The position numbers were made by a program, and so were the translations under genes. A stretch of DNA of 64,000 nt from Saccopteryx bilineata (taxonomy: Eukaryota; Chordata; Mammalia; Chiroptera; Emballonuridae), in the NCBI RefSeq assembly GCF_036850765.1, contig NC_089491.1:92722740-92786739 (forward strand), given 5' to 3'. The notes beneath the pieces are model-generated. The model worked only from the letters and a program-made list of their open reading frames with translations, was not told where the DNA came from and searched no databases. Below are positions 35,263-44,451 of this stretch, piece by piece (position 1 is the stretch's first letter; every line of letters starts with the position of its first letter).

Positions 35263-35342
<80 letters not shown>
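35141..35342. repeat. Tandem-duplicated SINE tail with TA and CA microsatellites
   Basis: A TA run (about 35144-35190) is followed by a second copy of the last ~74 bp of the SINE (35191-35264, GGGAGGGGTCCCGGTCTGG to AGAAAAATAC). A further TA run to 35316 and a CA run follow. The offset between the two tail copies is 124 bp (35071 versus 35195). The two copies differ by very few bases, so the duplication is recent. Confidence 0.95.
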
Positions 35343-35344
<2 letters not shown>

Positions 35345-36154
35345 CCAAACATATTGAATACAACTAAGGGAGTGTCTTATGGCTATAACTGCTTATATTA
35401 AGAAATAAGAAATATTTCAAGCCGATAACCTAACTTTTCAAATTAAAATTTTAAACAAACTAATCTAAAACAAACAGAAAGTAATTAAGCATATTAAATT
35501 GGAAATTAAGGATGAGAATAGGGAAACAATAAAGTTAGTCAAGGAAAACAAAAGATGATTATCTGTAATAGCAACAAAATTGTCTAAAGTTTATTACATT
35601 GATTACAAAATTATCCAAATTACAAAAATAATCAAAGAACAGACACTATTATTGACCTTACAGAAATAAAAATGGCTTCATGAGACTACTCTGAACAACT
35701 GTATGAAGCAAATTAAAGAACTTGTATGAAATAGATAAGTTCATAGAAATAAACTATAAAAATTGACTCAAGAAAAAATTGAAAATCTGAATAGACCTAA
35801 ATTAGTAGTAAATTTTTTTCCCATACAAAAAACCCAACCTGATGTCTTCAATGGCAATCCTTAGTAAATATTGAAAGAATTTATAGTTCTTCATATACTC
35901 TTTCCAAAAAATTACAAGAAGAAATAACATTCCACAAATCATTTTTTGTCAGGCCAGTATACGCTGGTACCATGTCAAAAAAATAAAAATAAATTTAAAT
36001 CATAAGAAAAGAAAAATACAGACTAAGTTTTTTTATTAATACACATACAAAAATCCTCAACAACATTCTAGTAAAACAAATCCAATTGTATATAAAAATC
36101 AATATACACCCCCATCAAGTGGTATTTATTAGAGGAATAAAAAAGGCTTACTTA
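35345..36154 (+). pseudogene. Ancient L1: reverse transcriptase region
   Basis: GAACAACTGTATGAAGCAAATTAA, AAAATCTGAATAGACCTAAA, CCTCAACAACATTCTAGTAAAAC and CACCCCCATCAAGTGGTATT correspond to ORF2 up to the HHDQVGFI region. Strongly decayed. Confidence 0.75.
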
Positions 36155-36355
36155 GCCGCACCCAGTGGCGCGCTTTTGTAGTCCCAGCTACTTGGGAGGC
36201 TGAGGCAGGAGGATAGCTTGAGCCCAGGAGTTCTGTGCTGTAGTGCGCGATGCCGATCAGGTGTCCGCGCTAAGATTGGCATCAATATAGTGACCTCCCA
36301 GGAGCGGGGGACCACCAGGTTGCCTGAGAAGGGGTGAACCGGCCCAGGTCGGAAA
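36155..36355 (+). pseudogene. 3'-truncated 7SL RNA retropseudogene
   Basis: About 200 bp colinear with the 5' two thirds of 7SL (signal recognition particle) RNA. It includes GTAGTCCCAGCTACTTGGG, GAGGCAGGAGGATAGCTTGAG, TGCCGATCAGGTGTCCGCGC and GAGGGGTGAACC-like text, and stops at CCCAGGTCGGAAA. The Alu-domain 5' end is complete but the 3' third is absent, and there is no long A tail. Imperfect direct repeats AAAAAGGCTTACTTA (before) and AAAAAGTTTACTTA (after) flank it. It sits inside the ancient L1. It cannot be a working SRP RNA. Confidence 0.93.
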
Positions 36356-36483
36356 AAGTTTACTTAATATCCAAATATCAATTAATGTAATATACTATAT
36401 GACTAGAATAAAGAATAAAAATCAAAACATCATCTACATAAATATTATTCTCTTACTCTCATGCTTTAATGTAGTTGTAAAAG
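36356..36483 (+). pseudogene. Ancient L1: end of visible reverse transcriptase region
   Basis: TCAATTAATGTAATATACTAT and TAAAAATCAAAACATCATC continue the ORF2 text after the 7SL copy. Further L1 text was not recognised beyond the next SINE. Confidence 0.6.
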
Positions 36484-36765
36484 AGCCTGACCAGGCGGTG
36501 GCACAGTGGACAGAGTGTTGGACTGTGACACAGAGGACCCAGCTTCAAAACCCCGAGGTTGCCAGCTTGACCATAGGCTCATCTGGTTTGAGCAAGGCTC
36601 ACCAGCTTGAACCCAAGGTTGCTGGCTTGAGCAAGGGGTCACTCGGTCTGCTGTCGCCTCCCAGTCAAGGCACATATGAGGAAGCAATCAATGAACAACT
36701 AAGGTACCACAACAAAGAATTGATGCTTCTCATCTATCTCTCACCCTTTCTGTTTGCCCCTATCT

Positions 36766-36816
<51 letters not shown>
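36484..36816 (+). mobile_element. Type-B SINE with (CA)n tail
   Basis: AGCCTGACCAGGCGGTGGC head, GAGGTTGCCAGCTTGACC, GTCAAGGCACATATGAGG, a CTATCTCTCACC 3' block, then a (CA)n run at 36767-36816. Same type as 1386 and 55536. Confidence 0.92.
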
Positions 36817-36818
<2 letters not shown>

Positions 36819-37437
36819 TAGCTGCGATAGATTTATTGTGCCAAGTTTCAGAAAGCAGGAGGTAAACATCAGTGCATGCCTTTTCTTTTAAGGATGCTTT
36901 TTGAAATCCATATACTTCTTTTTTGCTTATCAAATTTGCCAAACTAATTGAAGAACATGAAAATATTGCAATGAGTTTGAAGAACTGAGTCCTATCTGAG
37001 CTGCAAATTTGGAAGGAATTAAAAACATTCTTAACCACAAATAATAATTCAGGTTTCTTTAGAAAATAACATGATTATTCACAAAGAGTGAATAGATTGA
37101 AAAGAGCAAAGATACTACAGGGAAAAAGAAAACTGATATTAAAGATATGAGTAGATTTGCAAAAAAGAAAATCTCAGAGACATCATCAGGAAGCTGCAGT
37201 CAGAATAATTAGACTACTGAGGCTGAACATTACAATCAATCAAAATTCTAATATTAAAATGAATTAGAATTTAACTTCAATTTTAAAATTAAGAACAGAT
37301 GAATTTCAATCACCTGACTCTTCATAATAGCTTCATTGGTCCCTTCTGTCCCAGGAAATTGATTTAAACATTAAGCCAATATGATCATAAATGTGTAGAA
37401 AATACAGCCCTACTATAAAGAAGTATTTAGGATTTAA
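36817..37437. other. AT-rich DNA, no gene seen
   Basis: No coding frame, RNA or repeat family recognised. Confidence 0.45.
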
Positions 37438-37451
37438 AAATGGAAAGGAAT
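37438..37451. repeat. 14-bp target duplication (left) of a 5'-inverted L1
   Basis: AAATGGAAAGGAAT here and identically at 38318-38331. Confidence 0.95.
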
Positions 37452-37772
37452 AGCTGTGTCAAAGGCAGTTCGATTTTTAATTTTTTGAGGAATCTCCATA
37501 CTGTTTTCCACAGTGGCTGCACCAGTCTGCATTCCCACCAGCAGTGCAGGAGGGTTCCCTTTTCTCCACATCCTCGCCGGCACTTATTGTGTTGTTTTGT
37601 TGATGAGCGCCATTCTAACTGGTGTGAGGTGACACTCATTGTTGTTTTAATTTGCATTTCTCTAATGATTAGTGACATTGAGCACTTTTTCATATGCCTA
37701 TTGGCCATCTGTATGTCCTCTTTGGAGAAGTGTCTATTCATTTCTTTTGCCCATTTTTTGATTGGATTGTTT
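37452..37772 (-). mobile_element. 5'-inverted L1, inverted part
   Basis: Antisense ORF2 C-terminal region (minus-strand frame 37427-37789 contains [18 protein letters not shown] and [20 protein letters not shown]). It ends near GATTGGATTGTTT and abuts the sense part at 37773. In L1 order its left end lies immediately upstream of the sense part. Sequence is close to L1-A and L1-B. Confidence 0.95.
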
Positions 37773-38317
37773 ATGGCAGCATTGTTCATAGTAGCAACGA
37801 TCTAGAAACAGCCCAAGTGTCCATCAGTGGACTAGTAGATTAAAAAGCTATGGTACATATATACAACGGAATACCATGAAAAAGAAGGAAATCTTACCTT
37901 TTGCGACAACATGGATGTACATGGAAACTATTATGTTAAGTGAAATAAGCCAGGCAGAGAAAGAAAAATATCATATGACCTCACTCATTTGAGGAATCCA
38001 ATAAACAATGTGTACTGAGGAATGCAATTGAGACAGAGGAAAGATCAAAGGGACCAGAGGAAAAGAGAGTAGAGGGAAAGAGGATGATAGGATAGGATAA
38101 AGTTGAAGGGAATGGGGTAGGACACTCTGGGGAAGGGGCAAAGGAGATTTTGAAGGGAATACGGGGAGAGGGGATGCATTCCGGGCAACACTAGAATCTA
38201 TGTAAACACAATAAATTAAAATCAATAAAAAAAGAAAAGAAAGAAAGAAAATAAATGAAACAAAACAAAATGAAAATGAATAAAATAAACAAAAATAACT
38301 GCTGAAAATTTTTAAAG
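37773..38317 (+). mobile_element. 5'-inverted L1, sense 3' part and tail
   Basis: It begins GGCAGCATTGTTCATAGTAGC (end of ORF2), then has a purine-rich 3' UTR (GGGGAAGGGGCAAAGGAG) and ends ATCTATGTAAACACAATAAATT. A long A-rich tail with interruptions (38228-38317) reaches the right target duplication. The last 60 bases before it could be impure tail or a short transduced segment. Confidence 0.95.
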
Positions 38318-38331
38318 AAATGGAAAGGAAT
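38318..38331. repeat. 14-bp target duplication (right)
   Basis: AAATGGAAAGGAAT, identical to 37438-37451. A (CT)n run follows at 38338-38368. Confidence 0.95.
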
Positions 38332-38332
38332 G

Positions 38333-38337
<5 letters not shown>

Positions 38338-38368
<31 letters not shown>
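38338..38368. repeat. (CT)n microsatellite
   Basis: About 31 bp of CT repeat directly after the L1 target duplication. Confidence 0.9.
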
Positions 38369-38372
<4 letters not shown>

Positions 38373-38669
38373 ATTTAGAGTAACTTAATGTTTGCAATAT
38401 GGTGAATTGCAGTCAGAATATGGCTTATCTGAAATATTAAAAAAGAAAGAAAGAACCCAGAATTTGATAATTGTGAGATAATTCATCCTATCTTTCTTAT
38501 ATTTCACATTTATCAAACAAAATAGTATTAGTTTTAGCTTGGACTTTCCAGAGACTCCAGAGGCTACTAGCACAGGAAAAAAAATGGAGTCTAAACATTT
38601 ATTTAGTACAAATGATCAAATACTTTTGCACATTTTAACTAACTAAATCTTCAGCTATCAAATTGGAAC

Positions 38670-38820
38670 AAATATTATCTCTATTATGTATCTGAAGCAA
38701 TTAAAGAACAAAGATATTAAGTAAATTCCCTAAAATCAAAGAACTGCAGCTCATAAATGTTGGATCCAGGACCCAACCTTATTCATACAGCACCAGAGTC
38801 TTCTCTCTCGAATATTTTAC
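38670..38820 (-). mobile_element. Probable MIR
   Basis: The order ATTATCTCTATTATGTATCTGAAG, AAGTAAATTCCCTAAAATC, GGATCCAGGACCCAACC and AGAGTCTTCTCTC resembles the antisense MIR series also seen at 6115. Confidence 0.5.
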
Positions 38821-39249
38821 TACACAGTCTACCCTGATAATGACAACATTAAGAAAAATCAGAATTTTTTTTTGTTGTTCTGGAAGCCAAAGGGAAAAAT
38901 CATATGAAGACGGGAGTGGTCAAGTGTTAAAAAAAAGTGTTTTAAAAAATCAATAAGTAAAAGACAAATATTTTTATGTAAGTGGCAACAGGAAGTCAGT
39001 GACATAATGAAGCTGGGTGATTTCAAATCACACTTAGATAGTAATCAATTATACGAAGAAAGATATTTTTAATTCAATAAAAATAAGAGAAGAAAATAAG
39101 AAAAAAAAGCCAGCACGGAGAGAGAGAAAGAGACTGAAAGCCCAAGGCTATGAGTTGATATTTATATAAGATTAAGGAAAGCTTTTTTTGTAACATGGTT
39201 GCAATGTCATCTTTTTAAATACTGATGGTATGAGAATTTCAATTAAAAA
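38821..39249. other. AT-rich DNA, nothing recognised
   Basis: Purine-rich stretch near 39105-39135; otherwise no signature. Confidence 0.45.
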
Positions 39250-39262
39250 TAATAGAAAATAA

Positions 39263-39671
39263 GCCCTGGCCGGTTGGCTCAGCGGTAGAGCGTCAGCCTA
39301 GCGTGCGGAGGACCTGGGTTCGATTCCCGGCCAGGGCACACAGGAGAAGCGCCCATTTGCTTCTCCACCCCTCCGCTGCACTTTCTTCTCTGTCTCTCTC
39401 TTCCCCTCCCGCAGCCGAGGCTCCATTGGAGCAAAGATGGCCCGGGCGCTGGGGATGGCTCCTTGGCCTCTGCCCCAGGCGCTAGAGTGGCTCTGGTCGC
39501 AATATGGCGACGCCCAGGATGGGCAGAGCATCGCCCCCTGGTGGGCAGAGCGTCGCCCCTGGTGGGCGTACCGGGTGGATCCCGGTCAGGCGCATGCGGG
39601 AGTCTGTCTGACTGTCTCTCCCTGTTTCCAGCTTCAGAAAAAAGAAAAAAAAAAAAAAAAAAGAAAAAAAA
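39263..39671 (+). mobile_element. Long tRNA-derived SINE, well preserved
   Basis: GCCCTGGCCGGTTGGCTCAG, GGTTCGATTCCCGGCCAGG, GCAAAGATGGCCCGGGCGC, GCATGCGGGAGTCTGTCTG and an AAAG/A-rich tail. Flanks AATAGAAAATAA (39251-39262) and ATTAGAAAATAA (39673-39684) are the target duplication. The Pol III A and B boxes look intact, so the head could still be a promoter. Confidence 0.96.
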
Positions 39672-39689
39672 TATTAGAAAATAATGTGA

Positions 39690-41320
39690 AGCAGAAAATA
39701 TTACTATCTTAATTTCAGTTAAATTATTGCTATGGCTTATTGCACCTATTTAAATAGCTTACTGACAATCGGGGTAATATTCATATATTTATTAACTGAA
39801 TGATATTGAACATATTATACATTTAATAAATAAATATACAAACTAAACAAATATATTATATAGCCCTTTTCAAAACTAATTTAAATTTTTTTTGATAACT
39901 TTTATCATTGTACTCTGGAGATCATTAAATTTAAGACTACCTTCATCTTTTTCTCTTTTGTTGGGTCCAGTTTATCATAGACCTAATGACTGTATACTTT
40001 ATATTTTATTTCTCACTTTACTGAATCAAATTTCACATAATATACTAAAAGATAGTACAATAAAGTTACATTTTTTTAAACTCTTCTATAAAAACCACTC
40101 TTATTTCACCCTGAAATTTGATAAGGTCTTGTGATTATAAAAAAAATTTAGATTAAAAATTATTTCCCTTAGAATATAAAAGGCATAATCCATAATAATC
40201 AACTTTCAAGAATTGTTATATAGAGGGCTGATGTGGTTGTAATTCTGTTCCATTTTGTGTGATTACTTTTAACTCACTGATAAATTTTAGAAACTTTTTC
40301 TGTACTCCTAAATTCATGATAAATTCACAAGTCTTTTTTAAATTGTACTGGGATTGACAATCAACCCTTTTAAGAAATTATTTTGTTCTAGAAACTTCTT
40401 TATATTTTTATTCATTTATTTGCTTGCTTCTTATTATTTGTTATATTATCTTGTTGAAATTGTCATTAACGAAATGTTGAAACACAGGATTCATTCTCAA
40501 GTTATTTTATCCATTTCACCTAATTGTTAATTTTTTTGTTTGTGTATTGCTTATAGAAATATCGCTTTTGTTTTATTTTGCAGCACTGCAAATACTACTA
40601 TACTTAATTTGACTAATATATATTTATTTTCCAAAAGATCTTTCTTGCCTCTTAGTGTCCCTTTTTATTTTAATGGATAATATAATTTCCCTGATATCTC
40701 TGAAATTGTTAATTTTATTTGCTTCATTATATATTTAAGTAAGTCATTTATTTGCAGTTTATAAGAAAAATATTTCTGAATGATATGTTACACAACAATA
40801 GCAATATCTAAAGTGGATCATTCCAATATTGACTAAACAAAAACTTTATGTCCCATCACTGCCTTTCCTGTATTATCCCAAGAAATAAATATAAGAGTAA
40901 TAATAATTTGGTCAAAATAACTAGTTAAAATAATGGAGACAGATAAAAAGCAGAAGACTGTACTCTGTAGATGTTGACATTGTTAACAAATAAACAGATG
41001 CAGAAATGCCCCAATGTTTCAAGCTTGCCCTTGATCTTCACACTATCTATACATAAAACTTCTTGACAACTAAGCATGCTAAGAGTTTTCTTACTAGTAA
41101 TAGGATGTTTAGCTGAGGATATCAGAGACAAAAACTTCCTCTAAACTGCTCTTTCATCTTTCACTTTCTTGCCCTACTTTCATGATTGAATTGACTGTTC
41201 TCACATTGATGAGTTCCTGATGCCTTTCATCTTCTAATTACACCTTTAAGACCTTCACATCTGCAAATTCTTGCGTAGTTATATAGTTATAATTTATATA
41301 TTAAAGAATTTTATAATTTA
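39690..41320. other. AT-rich DNA, no gene recognised
   Basis: About 1.6 kb. Parts of 40400-40750 have the T-rich look of antisense L1 but no block I can place. Confidence 0.4.
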
Positions 41321-41471
41321 TTTTTTTTTGTATTTTTTTGTATTTTTTTTTCTGAAGTTGGAAATGGGGAGGCAGTCAGACAGACTCCTGCATGCACCCG
41401 ACCAAGATCCACCCGACAGGCCCACCAGGGGGCGATGCTCTGCCCATCCGGGGTGTCGTTCTGTTGTAACC
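41321..41471 (-). mobile_element. 5'-truncated long SINE
   Basis: T-rich tail, TCTGAAGTTGGAAATGGGG, CGACCAAGATCCACCCGAC and ending GTCGTTCTGTTGTAACCAG. Only the 3' 40 percent is present. The tRNA-like head is missing, which is unusual for the SINEs here. Confidence 0.9.
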
Positions 41472-41499
41472 AGTAGGGTTTAGTCTATGTGATTTATCA

Positions 41500-41890
41500 A
41501 ATTAAAACTATTTCTGTAATAAAACAGAATTAGACTCATAGAAACAGAGAACAAAAAATTTGATGATCAAATTGTAATGTGTAAAAATGTCAAGTATATA
41601 AAAAAAAACTAAGAATTATATAATTTCACACAAAATTGGGCTATAAAATTAAGACTCTTGGATATAGATAAAAGTAAAGTGGTTAACAGGGTAAGGGAGT
41701 TTGGGGGAAAGGAGGTGGGAGGAATAATAAGGGACATATGTATTATAATGGAAAAATGATTTATTTGACTTTGATGAGTACACAGCACAATCAACAGTTC
41801 AAATGCTATAAAAATATTCACCTGAAACCTATGTACTCTTATTGATCAATGTTACCCCATTAAATGTAATTTTGTAAATAAAATTTAAAT
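41500..41890 (+). mobile_element. L1 3' UTR fragment (sense)
   Basis: AACTAAGAATTATATAATTTC, GGGGAAAGGAGGTGGGAGG, TTTGACTTTGATGAGTACAC and TTATTGATCAATGTTACCCC give the 3' UTR of the L1 lineage seen at 33.8-34.1 kb and 47.5-47.8 kb. Confidence 0.85.
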
Positions 41891-42099
41891 TTAAAAAGTG
41901 TCAAAAAACTAAATGCTACACCTGAAAGTAATATAACTAATATAATATTGCATAGTAACTATACAGAAATTTTAAAAAAATAATTCTTGCTATTTCTAGT
42001 GTGCTAAGTTTAATAATGATACTATAATTTCATCAAATAAATTTATTCTTTTCTGAGATAATTATGTTTTTATACCTTATTCTCTTTTTAATAGATAAG

Positions 42100-42830
42100 C
42101 ACATAGATTGGTTCAAAAAAATAAACAAAACTTACATTATTAGAATAAATTTTAATTAATATATATAGAGACAATCTCAATGTTTAATAAGATTTTATAC
42201 CTATTTTAATGGGTTATACTTCTCTCTGTTTTTCTTATATGTGTTATGTCCTCACATTAGTATCAAGAGTTATACTGGCCTCAAAACTTAAAACTAAGAT
42301 TAATATTATGTCTTCTTTCCATGTTTGCAGTTATTTTTTGTCAAGAATTTTTTAATAAAAATTCAACAACTATAATATTATTCATAACTTATATTTCTAC
42401 TTCCGTAAGTTTTGGTAAGATATTTTTTCAAGAAATATATCTATTTTACCTGATTTTCATATGTATTAACAGGTATTTTTAATATTCTATCAATTATATA
42501 TTTTTAGTGTGAGAAGGGCTTGAAATGGTGTCTTCTCTTACTTTGTTGGTAATGGAATTTATATCCTCACATTTTTAAATCAATCTGATTAAAGATTTAT
42601 CTACTTGTTACTCTTAAAAAAATATTTTTTATCTATTTTATCTAGTTGATATCTATTTTCTATTTTATTTTGGTTTATATATTTTCATTTTCTTCTGCTT
42701 TCTTGATTTTAATAGCGGTATTTATCTAAATTATTGAGAGGAGAGCTTAGACATTTTATTTATTTTCTAATATACATAATTAAAATTATGATTGCTCTCA
42801 AGACACTAATTTAGCTGCATTCAACACTTT
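42100..42830 (-). mobile_element. Ancient L1 ORF2 (antisense)
   Basis: TTTTCTTCTGCTTTCTTGATTT, GAGAGCTTAGACATTTTATTT and AATTTAGCTGCATTCAACAC follow antisense L1 ORF2 order. It is strongly diverged and is interrupted or joined at 42831 by another antisense L1 3' UTR. Confidence 0.6.
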
Positions 42831-44040
42831 TTTATTAAGATTTTTTTAAAGAGCTGTGTTCGATTCACATAAAAATTGAGGAAAAGATGCAGATATTTTC
42901 CATATACTTTGTGGCCTCACATATGCATAGCCTCCCTTATTATCAACATTACCACCAGAGTGGTACATTTGTTACCACGGATAAACCTACCTTGACACAT
43001 TATAACCACCCAAAGTCCACAGTCTACATAACTAATTGCTCATGATATTGTACATTCTAGGGGTCTAGAGAAATGTGTAATGGCAAGTATTCATCATTAT
43101 AATTCCATACACAGTATTTACTTCACTTCCCTATACAGTAAATCCTCTCTGCTATACCCATTCACCTCCCTGGAAATCACTAACATTTTTTAATTGTAAC
43201 CATTATTTTGCTATTTCTTAAATGTCATATAGTTAGCAACATACAATATATAACCTTTCAAATTAAATTATTTTACTTAGTAGTATTCATTAAAAAAAAA
43301 AAACCACAGAAACACTACTGCGGGGTTTTACAGTAATAATATCTTTGGTTCTGTAAGAAGTGGTAAAACTAATTTCCAAATGATTGTACTATTTTGTCAA
43401 TTATCAGAATTCATAATACAAATGGATATCATTTTATTTCAATTGGACACATTGAATTACCAAGAAACAATTCATTTTGGAATATATTTTGTTGATCACA
43501 TATATAAATAAAAATCAGCAATATATGTTGGTCACACAAATAAATGAGAATTCTTGTTGCTATAAATCATGGCCAGCATTTGATGCTATAAATTTTCCAG
43601 ATTATAGCCATTCCAACAGGTGTGTACTGTCTTAATTTGCATTTCCCTGATAATATATGATGTGGAATATTTTTATATGCTCATTTGCCATCTGTTTGCC
43701 TTATTTGATAAGGTGTCTGTAAAGGTTTTTGGCCTGTTTTTTAATCAAATTGTTTTTTTATTTTTAATTTAAAGTTCCTTGTATATTCTGAATAACAGTC
43801 CTTTATTAGTTGTGTATATTATGAATATTTTCTTCAGTCTGTCGCTTGGTTTCTAAGTCTCCTGACATTGTGTTTTGAAGAGCAGAAGTTTTTAATTTTA
43901 ACAAAATCCAAAGTATTGTTTATTTTTTATATGATTATGTCTTTAGTGTTATATTTAAAAAACATTACCATACCAAGGTCATTTAGGTTTTTTTTCTGTA
44001 GTTTTATAGTTTTGTGAAAACTAATCCTTTAAACAAGACT
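42831..44040 (-). mobile_element. Old L1 3' UTR and ORF2 end (antisense)
   Basis: ACCACCAGAGTGGTACATTTG, CTTGACACATTATAACCACCC and GTACATTCTAGGGGTCTAG form an old L1 3' UTR. TGTGTACTGTCTTAATTTGC, TCATTTGCCATCTGTTTGCC and TCCTTTATTAGTTGTGTATAT are the antisense ORF2 end. Boundaries are by eye. Confidence 0.75.
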
Positions 44041-44451
44041 CTTTACTAAAATATGGATTTGGGTTCCTGGCTGTAAGTTGGAGAAAATGTGTACAAGATT
44101 CCTAGAACTTGTAAAATTGCTGCATTCTCATGATATTTTTTTGGGGGGTGGGTAGTTATGATGGGGGAAATGGGTAATAAAAGAGTGACTTACTGAGGGT
44201 AAGAGACAACACACTGAGGTACCAATGGAACCTTTAAAGACAAGATGCATGTAACTGTTCAGGAGAGACTTGCACCAAAAACTTCAGTAGTCCTTATCCT
44301 CAAATAATACTTTGAAATTAAGAAGACAGTTAAGCAAATAATTAAAAATGAGTCTTGTTAAAGTAAAACATCCTCATGAACTCATATAAACAAAATTGAA
44401 TTTCAAAAGCCACATTTCTTAATACCATAATTTAGGTGATAAAATCCCACA
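44041..44451. other. AT-rich DNA before the young L1
   Basis: Possibly the remainder of the antisense L1; no independent feature recognised. Confidence 0.4.

Noticed and set aside
35141..35342. CRISPR-like pattern of repeat and spacer
   Set aside because: Only two copies of a SINE tail separated by TA repeats in eukaryotic DNA; explained by tandem duplication.
34992..35357. Open frames coding long Tyr-Ile and Thr-His repeats
   Set aside because: Translation of TA and CA microsatellites after the SINE tail.
36155..36355. Functional 7SL (SRP) RNA gene
   Set aside because: The 3' third is missing, base changes occur in conserved loops, and it lies inside an old L1 with duplicated flanks.
39263..39335. 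Possible tRNA gene
   Set aside because: The A and B boxes belong to the SINE head. No complete cloverleaf with acceptor stem could be drawn and the same text recurs in many copies.
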